Shown here: positions 11,595 through 24,354 of the stretch, piece by piece
How positions within the stretch are numbered: the stretch's first letter is position 1
Layout of the letters: each line of letters begins with the position of its first letter
Translations under genes and position numbers: made by a program
Source: Zeus faber
Lineage: Eukaryota > Chordata > Actinopteri > Zeiformes > Zeidae
Assembly (NCBI GenBank): GCA_960531495.1
Contig: OY482866.1
Span: forward strand, 8,595,207 to 8,659,206
Reading direction: 5' to 3'
DNA: 64,000 nucleotides
Notes under the pieces: generated by a model
Databases searched by the model: none
What the model saw: the letters and a program-made list of their open reading frames with translations, nothing else
What the model was told of the DNA's origin: nothing

Positions 11595-11668
11595 CGTCCC
11601 TGGGTGGGCTGGAACAACCATCCTTTCGATTAACAGCCGAACGCGCTGACCGATTGCGCCACAGAGAC
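11595..11668 (-). tRNA. tRNA-Asn(GTT)-like, three changes
   Basis: Substitutions lie in the T loop, the T stem (GGAACAACC on the plus strand) and the anticodon stem (TTCGATT). The anticodon remains GTT. Folding is weakened and the copy is probably decaying. Confidence 0.6.
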
Positions 11669-12294
11669 TGGGTGGTGGTGAAAGTGGGCGTGGCCTGATG
11701 ATGCAGGTACTATCCCACCTTGCTGGTGATTAAATGATTCTGTCTTACGCCTGTTCACTGCTTAGAAGCCGTTGAGTTGGTGATACCGCAGAAGCAAGGA
11801 AAACATTCAGTTAGACTGGTTACTCAGCACACTGAAAGGACTGCATCCCTGGGTGGGCTTGAACAAAGATCCTTGTGTCACAGAGACTTGTATTAAGTGA
11901 AGTGGGCCTGGCCTAACTGTGCTGGTACTATCGAATGGTGCTGGCAATTGTGTGATTTTGTTGTTAACGTGTTCACTGCTCAGGACGGGTTATTGTAGAA
12001 GCAAACATTATTCGATGAAGCAGGGAAAAATTTTGGGTTGACAGGCTACTTAGCACGCTAAAAGCTATGTGTCCCTGGGTGGGCTTGAACCAACATTCTT
12101 CTGCTACAGAAACTTGCAAGATGTAAGGTGGGGGTGTTTGAACTGAGGGGAACCCAGTCAATCTTGCAGGCTATTGCATGATTTTGTTGTAAACCTGTTC
12201 ACTGCTGAGAAGGTGTTATAGTTGAACCACCAGCATTGGAGGAAATACAGAAAATGTTTGGGTTCACAGGCTACTCAGCATCCTGAAAGCAGTA

Positions 12295-12368
12295 CGTCCC
12301 TGGGTGGGCTTGAACCACCATCCTTTCGGTTAACAGCCGAACGCGCTGACCGATTGCGCCACAGAGAC
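12295..12368 (-). tRNA. tRNA-Asn(GTT), intact consensus copy
   Basis: Perfect consensus copy just before the 3.4-kb higher-order repeat. The base after the tRNA 3' end differs (GTACG context instead of GTGCG), a marker shared with copies 12964, 16363, 19761, 23158 and 26873. Confidence 0.9.
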
Positions 12369-12963
12369 AGGGTGGTGGTGAAAGTGGGCGTGGCCTGATG
12401 ATGCAGGTACTATCCCACCTTGCTGGTGATTAAATGATTCTGTCTTACACCTGTTCACTTCATAGAAGACGTTGAGTGGGTGATACCGCAGAAGCAAGGA
12501 AAACATTCAGTTAGACTGGTTACTCAGCACACTGAAAGGACTGCATCCCTGGGTGGGCTTGAACAAAGATCCTTGTGTCACAGAGACTTGTATTAAGTGA
12601 AGTGGGCCTGGCCTAACTGTGCTGGTACTATCGAATGGTGCTAGCAATTGTGTGATTTTGTTGTTAACGTGTTCACTGCTCAGGAAGGGTTATTGTAGAA
12701 GCAACCATTATTCGATGAAGCAGGGAAAATTTTTGGGTTGACAGGCTACTTAGCACGCTACAAGCCTATACACTGCAAAACCCACAATGAATAAGGTGGG
12801 GGTGTTTGAAGTACGGGGAACCCAGTCAATATTGCAGGCTATTGCATGATTTTGTTGTAAACCTGTTCACTGCTGAGAAGGTGTTATAGTTGAAGCCACC
12901 ATCATTCGAGGAAGCTCAGAAAATGTTTGGGTTCACAGGCTACTCAGCATCCTGAAAGCAGTA

Positions 12964-13037
12964 CGTCCCTGGGTGGGCTTGAACCACCATCCTTTCGGTT
13001 AACAGCCGAACGCGCTGACCGATTGCGCCACAGAGAC
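12964..13037 (-). tRNA. tRNA-Asn(GTT), intact consensus copy
   Basis: Perfect consensus copy. It is the fifth-slot equivalent preceding the first full higher-order unit. Confidence 0.9.
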
Positions 13038-13611
13038 AGGGTGGTGGTGAAAGTGGGCGTGGCCTGATGATGCAGGTACTATCCCACCTTGCTGGTGATT
13101 AAATGATTCTGTCTTACACCTGTTCACTTCATAGAAGACGTTGAGTGGGTGACACCGCAGAAGGAACCGATATTCGAAGCAGATATCCTTGTGTCACAGA
13201 GACTTGCATTAAGTAAAGTGGGCCTGGCCTAACTGTGCTGGTACTATCGAATGGTGCTGGCAATTGTGTGATTTTGTTGTTAACGTGTTCGCTGCTCAGG
13301 ACGGGTTATTGTAGAAGCAACCATTATTCGATGAAGCAGGGAAAAATTTTGGGTTGACAGGCTACTTAGCACGCTAAAAGCTATGTGTCCCTGGGTGGGC
13401 TTGAACCAACATTCTTCTGCTACAGAAACTTGCAAGATGTAAGGTGGGGATGGTTGAACTGCGGGGCAGCTAGTCAATTTTGCAGGCTATTGCATGATTT
13501 TGTCATTAACCTGTTCACTGCTGAGAAGGTGTTAGAGTTAAAGCCACCAGCATTCGAGGAAGCTCAGAAAATGTTTGAATCCACAGGCTACTCAGCATCC
13601 TGAAGGCAGTG

Positions 13612-13685
13612 CGTCCCTGGGTGGGCTTGAACCACCATCCTTTCGGTTAACAGCCGAATGCGCTGATCGATAGCGCCACAGAGAC
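13612..13685 (-). tRNA. tRNA-Asn(GTT)-like, D-loop/A-box damaged
   Basis: Slot one of the higher-order repeat. The D loop reads ATCGATCA, losing the conserved G18-G19 pair and altering the A box, with one further change before the anticodon stem. Anticodon GTT is kept. Confidence 0.6.
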
Positions 13686-14517
13686 TGGGTGGTGGTGAAA
13701 GTGGGCGTGGCCTGATGATGCAGGTACTATCGCACCTTGCTGGTGATAAAATGATTCTGTCCTACACCTGTTCACTGCTTAGAAGACGTTGAGTTGGTGA
13801 CACAGCAGACGGAACCAATATTCGATGAAGCAAGGAAAACATTCAGTTAGACTGGTTATTCAGCACACTGAAAGGACTGCATCCCTGGGTGGGCTTGAAC
13901 AAAGATCCTTGTGTCACAGATACTTGCATTAAGTAAAGTGGGCCTGATCTAACTGTGCTGGTACTATCGAATATTGCTGGCAATTGTGTGATTTTGTTGT
14001 TAACGTGTTCACTGCTCAAGACGGGTTATTGTAGAAGCAACCATTATTCGATGAAGCAGGGAAAATTTTTGGGTTGACAGGCTACTTAGCACGCTACAAG
14101 CCTATTCATTGCAAAACCCACAATGAATAAGGTGGGGGTGTTTGAACTACGGGGAACCCAGTCAATCCTGCAGGCTATTGCATGATTTTGTTGTAAACCT
14201 GTTCACTGCTGAGAAGCCGTTGAGTTGGTCATACCGCAGAAGCAAGGAAAACATTCAGTTAGACTGGTTACTCAGCACACTGAAAGGACTGCATCCCTGG
14301 GTGGGCTTGAACAAAGATCCTTGTGTCACAGAGACTTGCATTAAGTAAAGTGGGCCTGGCCTAACTGTGCTGGTACTATCGAATCGTGCTGGCAATTGCA
14401 TGATTTTGTCAGTAACCTGTTCACTGCTGAGAAGGTGTTACAGTTGAAGCCACCAGCATTCGGGGAAGCTCAGAAAATGTTTGGGTCCACAGGCTACTCA
14501 GCATCCTGAAAGCAGTG

Positions 14518-14591
14518 CGTCCCTGGGTGGGCTTGAACCACCATCCTTTCGGTTAACAGCCGAACGCGCTGACCGATTGCGCCACAGAGAC
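14518..14591 (-). tRNA. tRNA-Asn(GTT), intact consensus copy
   Basis: Slot two of the first higher-order unit; perfect consensus. Confidence 0.9.
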
Positions 14592-14992
14592 TGGGTGGTG
14601 GGGAAAGTGGGCGTGGCCTGATGATGCAGGTACTATCCCACCTTGCTGGTGATTAAATGATTCTGTCTTACACCTGTTCACTGCTTAGAAGCCGTTGAGT
14701 TGGTGATACCGCAGAAGCAAGGAAAAAGTTCAGTTAGACTGGTTACTCAGCACACTGAAAGGACTGCATCCCTGGGTGGGCTTGAACAAAGATCCTTGTG
14801 TCACAGAGACTTGCATTAAGTAAAGTGGGCCTGGCCTAACTGTGCTGGTACTATCGAATCGTGCTGGCAACTGCATGATTTTGTCAGTAACCTGTTCACT
14901 GCTGAGAAGGTGTAATAGTTGAAGCCACCAGCATTCGGGGAAGCTCCGAAAATGTTTGGGTCCACCGGCTACTCAGCATCCTGAAAGCAGTG

Positions 14993-15066
14993 CGTCCCTG
15001 GGTGGGCTTGAACCACCATCCTTCCGGTTAACAGCCGAACGCGCTGACCGATTGCGCCACAGAGAC
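14993..15066 (-). tRNA. tRNA-Asn(GTT), one change from consensus
   Basis: Slot three. One anticodon-stem pair becomes a T-G wobble (plus strand CTTCCGG). Otherwise consensus. Confidence 0.8.
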
Positions 15067-15693
15067 TGGGTGGTGGAGAAAGTGGGCGTGGCCTGATGAT
15101 GCAGGTACTATCCCACCTTGCTGGTGATTAAATGATTCTGTCTTACACCTGTTCACTGCTTAGAAGCCGTTGAGTTAGTGACACCGCAGAAGCAAGGAAA
15201 ACGTTCAGTTAGACTGGTTACTCAGCACACTGAAAGGACTGCATACCTGGGTGGGCTTGAACAAAGATCCTTGTGTCACAGAGACTTGCATTAAGTAAAG
15301 TGGGCCTGGCCTAACTGTGCTGGTACAATCGAATGGTGCTGGCAATTGTGTGATTTTGTTGTTAACGTGTTCACTGCTCAGGACGGGTAATTGTAGAAGC
15401 AACCATTATTCGATGAAGCAAGGAAAATTTTTGGGTTGACAGGCTACTTAGCACGCTAAAAGCTATGTGTCCCTGGGTGGGCTTGAACCACCATTCTTCT
15501 GCTACAGAAACTTGCAAGATGTAAGGTGGGGGTGGTTGAACTGAGGGGAAGCTAGTCAATTTTGCAGGCTATTGCATGGTTTTGTCATTAACCTGTTCAC
15601 TGCTGAGAAGGTGTTACAGTTGAAGCCACCAGCATTCGAGGAAGCCCAGAAAATTTTTGGGTCCACAGTCTACTCAGCATCCTGAAAGCAGTG

Positions 15694-15767
15694 CGTCCCT
15701 GGGTGGGCTTGAACCACCATCCTTTCGGTTAACAGCCGAACGCGCTGACCGATTGCGTCACAGAGAC
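15694..15767 (-). tRNA. tRNA-Asn(GTT), one D-stem change
   Basis: Slot four. G10 is A (plus strand GCGTCAC), weakening one D-stem pair. All else is consensus. Confidence 0.75.
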
Positions 15768-16362
15768 TGGGTGGTGGTGAAAGTGGGCGTGGCCTGATGA
15801 TGCAGGTACTATCCCACCTTGCTGGTGATTAAATGATTCTGTCTTACACCTGTTCACTGCTTAGAAGCCGTTGAGTTGGTGATACCGCAGAAGCAAGGAA
15901 AACATTCAGTTAGACTGGTTACTCAGCACACTGAAAGGACTGCATCCCTGGGTGGGCTTGAACAAAGATCCTTGTGTCACAGAGACTTGCATTAAGTAGA
16001 GTGGGCCTGGCCTAACTGTGCTGGTACTATCGAATGGTGCTAGCAATTGTGTGATTTTGTTGTTAACGTGTTCACTGCTCAGGAAGGGTTATTGTAGAAG
16101 CAACCATTATTCGATGAAGCAGGGAAAATTTTTGGGTTGACAGGCTACTTAGCACGCTACAAGCCTATACACTGCAAAACCCACAATGAATAAGGTGGGG
16201 GTGTTTGAACTACGGGGAACCCAGTCAATCTTGCAGGCTATTGCATGATTTTGTTGTAAACCTGTTCACTGCTGAGAAGGTGTTATAGTTGAAGCCACCA
16301 TCATTCGAGGAAGCTCAGAAAATGTTTGGGTTCACAGGCTACTCAGCATCCTGAAAGCAGTA

Positions 16363-16436
16363 CGTCCCTGGGTGGGCTTGAACCACCATCCTTTCGGTTA
16401 ACAGCCGAACGCGCTGACCGATTGCGCCACAGAGAC
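16363..16436 (-). tRNA. tRNA-Asn(GTT), intact consensus copy
   Basis: Slot five of the first higher-order unit; perfect consensus. Confidence 0.9.
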
Positions 16437-17009
16437 AGGGTGGTGGTGAAAGTGGGCGTGGCCTGATGATGCCGGTACTATCCCACCTTGCTGGTGATTA
16501 AATGATTCTGTCTTACACCTGTTCACTTCATAGAAGACGTTGAGTGGGTGACACCGCAGAAGGAACCGATATTCGAAGCGATATCCTTGTGTCACAGAGA
16601 CTTGCATTAAGTAAAGTGGGCCTGGCCTAACTGTGCTGGTACTATCGAATGGTGATGGCAATTGTGTGATTTTGTTGTTAACGTGTTCGCTGCTCAGGAC
16701 GGGTTATTGTAGAAGCAACCATTATTCGATGAAGCAGGGAAAAATTTTGGGTTGACAGGCTACTTAGCACGCTAAAAGCTATGTGTCCCTGGGTGGGCTT
16801 GAACCAACATTCTTCTGCTACAGAAACTTGCAAGATGTAAGGTGGGGATGGTTGAACTGCGGGGAAGCTAGTCAATTTTGCAGGCTATTGCATGATTTTG
16901 TCATTAACCTGTTCACTGCTGAGAAGGTGTTAGAGTTAAAGCCACCAGCATTCGAGGAAGCTCAGAAACTGTTTGAATCCACAGGCTACTCAGCATCCTG
17001 AAGGCAGTG

Positions 17010-17083
17010 CGTCCCTGGGTGGGCTTGAACCACCATCCTTTCGGTTAACAGCCGAATGCGCTGATCGATAGCGCCACAGAGAC
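17010..17083 (-). tRNA. tRNA-Asn(GTT)-like, D-loop/A-box damaged
   Basis: Slot one, second unit. It has the same D-loop damage as the copy at 13612, so the damage predates the amplification. Confidence 0.6.
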
Positions 17084-17915
17084 TGGGTGGTGGTGAAAGT
17101 GGGCGTGGCCTGATGATGCAGGTACTATCGCACCTTGCTGGTGATAAAATGATTCTGTCCTACACCTGTTCACTGCTTAGAAGACGTTGAGTTGGTGACA
17201 CAGCAGACGGAACCAATATTCGATGAAGCAAGGAAAACATTCAGTTAGACTGGTTATTCAGCACACTGAAAGGACTGCATCCCTGGGTGGGCTTGAACAA
17301 AGATCCTTGTGTCACAGATACTTGCATTAAGTAAAGTGGGCCTGATCTAACTGTGCTGGTACTATCGAATATTGCTGGCAATTGTGTGATTTTGTTGTTA
17401 ACGTGTTCACTGCTCAAGACGGGTTATTGTAGAAGCAACCATTATTCGATGAAGCAGGGAAAATTTTTGGGTTGACAGGCTACTTAGCACGCTACAAGCC
17501 TATTCATTGCAAAACCCACAATGAATAAGGTGGGGGTGTTTGAACTACGGGGAACCCAGTCAATCCTGCAGGCTATTGCATGATTTTGTTGTAAACCTGT
17601 TCACTGCTGAGAAGCCGTTGAGTTGGTCATACCGCAGAAGCAAGGAAAACATTCAGTTAGACTGGTTACTCAGCACACTGAAAGGACTGCATCCCTGGGT
17701 GGGCTTGAACAAAGATCCTTGTGTCACAGAGACTTGCATTAAGTAAAGTGGGCCTGGCCTAACTGTGCTGGTACTATCGAATCGTGCTGGCAATTGCATG
17801 ATTTTGTCAGTAACCTGTTCACTGCTGAGAAGGTGTTACAGTTGAAGCCACCAGCATTCGGGGAAGCTCAGAAAATGTTTGGGTCCACAGGCTACTCAGC
17901 ATCCTGAAAGCAGTG

Positions 17916-17989
17916 CGTCCCTGGGTGGGCTTGAACCACCATCCTTTCGGTTAACAGCCGAACGTGCTGACCGATTGCGCCACAGAGAC
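17916..17989 (-). tRNA. tRNA-Asn(GTT), one D-stem mismatch
   Basis: Slot two, second unit. It has acquired GAACGTGCTG, a single D-stem mismatch absent from the slot-two copies at 14518 and 21313. Confidence 0.75.
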
Positions 17990-18390
17990 TGGGTGGTGGG
18001 GAAAGTGGGCGTGGCCTGATGATGCAGGTACTATCCCACCTTGCTGGTGATTAAATGATTCTGTCTTACACCTGTTCACTGCTTAGAAGCCGTTGAGTTG
18101 GTGATACCGCAGAAGCAAGGAAAAAGTTCAGTTAGACTGGTTACTCAGCACACTGAAAGGACTGCATCCCTGGGTGGGCTTGAACAAAGATCCTTGTGTC
18201 ACAGAGACTTGCATTAAGTAAAGTGGGCCTGGCCTAACTGTGCTGGTACTATCGAATCGTGCTGGCAATTGCATGATTTTGTCAGTAACCTGTTCACTGC
18301 TGAGAAGGTGTAATAGTTGAAGCCACCAGCATTCGGGGAAGCTCCGAAAATGTTTGGGTCCACCGGCTACTCAGCATCCTGAAAGCAGTG

Positions 18391-18464
18391 CGTCCCTGGG
18401 TGGGCTTGAACCACCATCCCTCCGGTTAACAGCCGAACGCGCTGACCGATTGCGCCACAGAGAC
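18391..18464 (-). tRNA. tRNA-Asn(GTT), two changes
   Basis: Slot three, second unit. It has the wobble change of slot three plus one more in the variable/anticodon-stem border (CCCTCCGG). Confidence 0.7.
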
Positions 18465-19091
18465 TGGGTGGTGGAGAAAGTGGGTGTGGCCTGATGATGC
18501 AGGTACTATCCCACCTTGCTGGTGATTAAATGATTCTGTCTTACACCTGTTCACTGCTTAGAAGCCGTTGAGTTAGTGACACCGCAGAAGCAAGGAAAAC
18601 GTTCAGTTAGACTGGTTACTCAGCACACTGAAAGGACTGCATCCCTGGGTGGGCTTGAACAAAGATCCTTGTGTCACAGAGACTTGCATTAAGTAAAGTG
18701 GGCCTGGCCTAACTGTGCTGGTACAATCGAATGGTGCTGGCAATTGTGTGATTTTGTTGTTAACGTGTTCACTGCTCAGGACGGGTAATTGTAGAAGCAA
18801 CCATTATTCGATGAAGCAAGGAAAATTTTTGGGTTGACAGGCTACTTAGCACGCTAAAAGCTATGTGTCCCTGGGTGGGCTTGAACCACCATTCTTCTGC
18901 TACAGAAACTTGCAAGATGTAAGGTGGGGGTGGTTGAACTGAGGGGAAGCTAGTCAATTTTGCAGGCTATTGCATGGTTTTGTCATTAACCTGTTCACTG
19001 CTGAGAAGGTGTTACAGTTGAAGCCACCAGCATTCGAGGAAGCCCAGAAAATTTTTGGGTCCACAGTCTACTCAGCATCCTGAAAGCAGTG

Positions 19092-19165
19092 CGTCCCTGG
19101 GTGGGCTTGAACCACCATCCTTTCGGTTAACAGCCGAACGCGCTGACCGATTGCGTCACAGAGAC
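19092..19165 (-). tRNA. tRNA-Asn(GTT), one D-stem change
   Basis: Slot four, second unit; same G10A change as at 15694. Confidence 0.75.
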
Positions 19166-19760
19166 TGGGTGGTGGTGAAAGTGGGCGTGGCCTGATGATG
19201 CAGGTACTATCCCACCTTGCTGGTGATTAAATGATTCTGTCTTACACCTGTTCACTGCTTAGAAGCCGTTGAGTTGGTGATACCGCAGAAGCAAGGAAAA
19301 CATTCAGTTAGACTGGTTACTCAGCACACTGAAAGGACTGCATCCCTGGGTGGGCTTGAACAAAGATCCTTGTGTCACAGAGACTTGCATTAAGTAGAGT
19401 GGGCCTGGCCTAACTGTGCTGGTACTATCGAATGGTGCTAGCAATTGTGTGATTTTGTTGTTAACGTGTTCACTGCTCAGGAAGGGTTATTGTAGAAGCA
19501 ACCATTATTCGATGAAGCAGGGAAAATTTTTGGGTTGACAGGCTACTTAGCACGCTACAAGCCTATACACTGCAAAACCCACAATGAATAAGGTGGGGGT
19601 GTTTGAACTACGGGGAACCCAGTCAATCTTGCAGGCTATTGCATGATTTTGTTGTAAACCTGTTCACTGCTGAGAAGGTGTTATAGTTGAAGCCACCATC
19701 ATTCGAGGAAGCTCAGAAAATGTTTGGGTTCACAGGCTACTCAGCATCCTGAAAGCAGTA

Positions 19761-19834
19761 CGTCCCTGGGTGGGCTTGAACCACCATCCTTTCGGTTAAC
19801 AGCCGAACGCGCTGACCGATTGCGCCACAGAGAC
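19761..19834 (-). tRNA. tRNA-Asn(GTT), intact consensus copy
   Basis: Slot five, second unit; perfect consensus. Confidence 0.9.
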
Positions 19835-20407
19835 AGGGTGGTGGTGAAAGTGGGCGTGGCCTGATGATGCCGGTACTATCCCACCTTGCTGGTGATTAAA
19901 TGATTCTGTCTTACACCTGTTCACTTCATAGAAGACGTTGAGTGGGTGACACCGCAGAAGGAACCGATATTCGAAGCGATATCCTTGTGTCACAGAGACT
20001 TGCATTAAGTAAAGTGGGCCTGGCCTAACTGTGCTGGTACTATCGAATGGTGCTGGCAATTGTGTGATTTTGTTGTTAACGTGTTCGCTGCTCAGGACGG
20101 GTTATTGTAGAAGCAACCATTATTCGATGAAGCAGGGAAAAATTTTGGGTTGACAGGCTACTTAGCACGCTAAAAGCTATGTGTCCCTGGGTGGGCTTGA
20201 ACCAACATTCTTCTGCTACAGAAACTTGCAAGATGTAAGGTGGGGATGGTTGAACTGCGGGGAAGCTAGTCAATTTTGCAGGCTATTGCATGATTTTGTC
20301 ATTAACCTGTTCACTGCTGAGAAGGTGTTAGAGTTAAAGCCACCAGCATTCGAGGAAGCTCAGAAAATGTTTGAATCCACAGGCTACTCAGCATCCTGAA
20401 GGCAGTG

Positions 20408-20481
20408 CGTCCCTGGGTGGGCTTGAACCACCATCCTTTCGGTTAACAGCCGAATGCGCTGATCGATAGCGCCACAGAGAC
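20408..20481 (-). tRNA. tRNA-Asn(GTT)-like, D-loop/A-box damaged
   Basis: Slot one, third unit; same D-loop lesion as 13612 and 17010. Confidence 0.6.
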
Positions 20482-21312
20482 TGGGTGGTGGTGAAAGTGG
20501 GCGTGGCCTGATGATGCAGGTACTATCGCACCTTGCTGGTGATAAAATGATTCTGTCCTACACCTGTTCACTGCTTAGAAGACGTTGAGTTGGTGACACA
20601 GCAGACGGAACCAATATTCGATGAAGCAAGGAAAACATTCAGTTAGACTGGTTATTCAGCACACTGAAAGGACTGCATCCCTGGGTGGGCTTGAACAAAG
20701 ATCCTTGTGTCACAGATACTTGCATTAAGTAAAGTGGGCCTGATCTAACTGTGCTGGTACTATCGAATATTGCTGGCAATTGTGTGATTTTGTTGTTAAC
20801 GTGTTCACTGCTCAAGACGGGTTATTGTAGAAGCAACCATTATTCGATGAAGCAGGGAAAATTTTTGGGTTGACAGGCTACTTAGCACGCTACAAGCCTA
20901 TTCATTGCAAAACCCACAATGAATAAGGTGGGGGTGTTTGAACTACGGGGAACCCAGTCAATCCTGCAGGCTATTGCATGATTTTGTTGTAAACCTGTTC
21001 ACTGCTGAGAAGCCGTTGAGTTGGTCATACCGCAGAAGCAAGGAAAACATTCAGTTAGACTGGTTACTCAGCACACTGAAAGGACTGCATCCCTGGGTGG
21101 GCTTGAACAAAGATCCTTGTGTCACAGAGACTTGCATTAAGTAAGTGGGCCTGGCCTAACTGTGCTGGTACTATCGAATCGTGCTGGCAATTGCATGATT
21201 TTGTCAGTAACCTGTTCACTGCTGAGAAGGTGTTACAGTTGAAGCCACCAGCATTCGGGGAAGCTCAGAAAATGTTTGGGTCCACAGGCTACTCAGCATC
21301 CTGAAAGCAGTG

Positions 21313-21386
21313 CGTCCCTGGGTGGGCTTGAACCACCATCCTTTCGGTTAACAGCCGAACGCGCTGACCGATTGCGCCACAGAGAC
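21313..21386 (-). tRNA. tRNA-Asn(GTT), intact consensus copy
   Basis: Slot two, third unit; perfect consensus. It lies just past the one-base deletion that makes this unit 3,397 bp. Confidence 0.9.
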
Positions 21387-21787
21387 TGGGTGGTGGGGAA
21401 AGTGGGCGTGGCCTGATGATGCAGGTACTATCCCACCTTGCTGGTGATTAAATGATTCTGTCTTACACCTGTTCACTGCTTAGAAGCCGTTGAGTTGGTG
21501 ATACCGCAGAAGCAAGGAAAAAGTTCAGTTAGACTGGTTACTCAGCACACTGAAAGGACTGCATCCCTGGGTGGGCTTGAACAAAGATCCTTGTGTCACA
21601 GAGACTTGCATTAAGTAAAGTGGGCCTGGCCTAACTGTGCTGGTACTATCGAACCGTGCTGGCAATTGCATGATTTTGTCAGTAACCTGTTCACTGCTGA
21701 GAAGGTGTAATAGTTGAAGCCACCAGCATTCGGGGAAGCTCCGAAAATGTTTGGGTCCACCGGCTACTCAGCATCCTGAAAGCAGTG

Positions 21788-21861
21788 CGTCCCTGGGTGG
21801 GCTTGAACCACCATCCCTCCGGTTAACAGCCGAACGCGCTGACCGATTGCGCCACAGAGAC
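21788..21861 (-). tRNA. tRNA-Asn(GTT), two changes
   Basis: Slot three, third unit. It shares CCCTCCGG with the second unit but not the first, so units two and three are the closest relatives. Confidence 0.7.
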
Positions 21862-22488
21862 TGGGTGGTGGAGAAAGTGGGCGTGGCCTGATGATGCAGG
21901 TACTATCCCACCTTGCTGGTGATTAAATGATTCTGTCTTACACCTGTTCACTGCTTAGAAGCCGTTGAGTTAGTGACACCGCAGAAGCAAGGAAAACGTT
22001 CAGTTAGACTGGTTACTCAGCACACTGAAAGGACTGCATCCCTGGGTGGGCTTGAACAAAGATCCTTGTGTCACAGAGACTTGCATTAAGTAAAGTGGGC
22101 CTGGCCTAACTGTGCTGGTACAATCGAATGGTGCTGGCAATTGTGTGATTTTGTTGTTAACGTGTTCACTGCTCAGGACGGGTAATTGTAGAAGCAACCA
22201 TTATTCGATGAAGCAAGGAAAATTTTTGGGTTGACAGGCTACTTAGCACGCTAAAAGCTATGTGTCCCTGGGTGGGCTTGAACCACCATTCTTCTGCTAC
22301 AGAAACTTGCAAGATGTAAGGTGGGGGTGGTTGAACTGAGGGGAAGCTAGTCAATTTTGCAGGCTATTGCATGGTTTTGTCATTAACCTGTTCACTGCTG
22401 AGAAGGTGTTACAGTTGAAGCCACCAGCATTCGAGGAAGCCCAGAAAATTTTTGGGTCCACAGTCTACTCAGCATCCTGAAAGCAGTG

Positions 22489-22562
22489 CGTCCCTGGGTG
22501 GGCTTGAACCACCATCCTTTCGGTTAACAGCCGAACGCGCTGACCGATTGCGTCACAGAGAC
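22489..22562 (-). tRNA. tRNA-Asn(GTT), one D-stem change
   Basis: Slot four, third unit; G10A. Confidence 0.75.
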
Positions 22563-23157
22563 TGGGTGGTGGTGAAAGTGGGCGTGGCCTGATGATGCAG
22601 GTACTATCCCACCTTGCTGGTGATTAAATGATTCTGTCTTACACCTGTTCACTGCTTAGAAGCCGTTGAGTTGGTGATACCGCAGAAGCAAGGAAAACAT
22701 TCAGTTAGACTGGTTACTCAGCACACTGAAAGGACTGCATCCCTGGGTGGGCTTGAACAAAGATCCTTGTGTCACAGAGACTTGCATTAAGTAGAGTGGG
22801 CCTGGCCTAACTGTGCTGGTACTATCGAATGGTGCTAGCAATTGTGTGATTTTGTTGTTAACGTGTTCACTGCTCAGGAAGGGTTATTGTAGAAGCAACC
22901 ATTATTCGATGAAGCAGGGAAAATTTTTGGGTTGACAGGCTACTTAGCACGCTACAAGCCTATACACTGCAAAACCCACAATGAATAAGGTGGGGGTGTT
23001 TGAACTACGGGGAACCCAGTCAATCTTGCAGGCTATTGCATGATTTTGTTGTAAACCTGTTCACTGCTGAGAAGGTGTTATAGTTGAAGCCACCATCATT
23101 CGAGGAAGCTCAGAAAATGTTTGGGTTCACAGGCTACTCAGCATCCTGAAAGCAGTA

Positions 23158-23231
23158 CGTCCCTGGGTGGGCTTGAACCACCATCCTTTCGGTTAACAGC
23201 CGAACGCGCTGACCGATTGCGCCACAGAGAC
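23158..23231 (-). tRNA. tRNA-Asn(GTT), intact consensus copy
   Basis: Slot five, third unit; perfect consensus. Confidence 0.9.
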
Positions 23232-23805
23232 AGGGTGGTGGTGAAAGTGGGCGTGGCCTGATGATGCCGGTACTATCCCACCTTGCTGGTGATTAAATGA
23301 TTCTGTCTTACACCTGTTCACTTCATAGAAGACGTTGAGTGGGTGACACCGCAGAAGGAACCGATATTCGAAGCAGATATCCTTGTGTCACAGAGACTTG
23401 CATTAAGTAAAGTGGGCCTGGCCTAACTGTGCTGGTACTATCGAATGGTGCTGGCAATTGTGTGATTTTGTTGTTAACGTGTTCACTGCTCAGGACGGGT
23501 TATTGTATAAGCAACCATTATTCGATGAAGCAGGGAAAAATTTTGGGTTGACAGGCTACTTAGCACGCTAAAAGCTATGTGTCCCTCGGTGGGCTTGAAC
23601 CAACATTCTTCTGCTACAGAAACTTGCAAGATGTAAGGTGGGGGTGGTTGAATTGTGGGGAAGCTAGTCAATTTTGCAGGCTATTGCATGATTTTGTCAT
23701 TAACCTGTTCGCTGCTGAGAAGGTTTTAGAGTTAAAGCCACCAGCATTTGAGGAAGCTCAGAAAACGTGTGGGTCCACAGGCTACTCAGCATCCTGAAAG
23801 CAGTG

Positions 23806-23879
23806 CGTCCCTGGGTGGGCTTGAACCACCATCCTTTCGGTTAACAGCCGAACGCGCTGACCGATTGCGCCACAGAGAC
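23806..23879 (-). tRNA. tRNA-Asn(GTT), intact consensus copy
   Basis: Perfect consensus copy just after the higher-order repeat. Its 3' flank ends in GAAAACG, which still leaves a TTTT run on the minus strand. Confidence 0.9.
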
Positions 23880-24280
23880 TGGGTGGTGGTGAAAGTGGGC
23901 GTTGCCTCAGGATGCAGGTACTATCCCACCTTGCTGGTGATTAAATGATTCTGTCTTACACCTGTTCACTGCTTAGAAGCCGTTGAGTTGGTGATACCGC
24001 AGAAGCAAGGAAAAGATTCAGTTAGACTGGTTACTCAGCACACTGAAAGGACTGCATCCCTGGGTGGGCTTGAACAAAGATCCTTGTGTCACAGAGACTT
24101 GCATTAAGTAAAGTGGGCCTGGCCTAACTGTGCTGGTACTATCGAATCGTGCTTGCAATTGCATGATTTTGTCATTAACCTGTTCACTGCTGAGAAGGTG
24201 TAATAGTTGAAGCCACCAGCATTCGGGGAAGCTCAGAAAATGTTTGGGTCCACAGGCTACTCAGCATCCTGAAAGCAGTG

Positions 24281-24354
24281 CGTCCCTGGGTGGGCTTGAA
24301 CCACCATCCTTTCGGTTAACAGCCGAACGCGCTGACCGATTGCGCCACAGAGAC
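24281..24354 (-). tRNA. tRNA-Asn(GTT), intact consensus copy
   Basis: Perfect consensus copy between unrelated monomer combinations. Confidence 0.9.

Larger units (their letters stand above)
12600..23480. repeat. 3,398-bp higher-order repeat, about 3.2 copies
   Basis: Landmarks recur at +3,398 three times, for example the tRNA slots 13612/17010/20408 and 14518/17916/21313. The third copy is one base shorter because an A was lost in AAGTAAGTGG near 21,144. Each unit carries five tRNA-Asn slots. Slot one has a mutated D-loop, slot two is intact, slot three has changed anticodon-stem bases, slot four has a D-stem change, and slot five is intact. Near-identity between units indicates very recent amplification. 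Boundaries are approximate because flanking monomers are also homologous. Confidence 0.9.
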
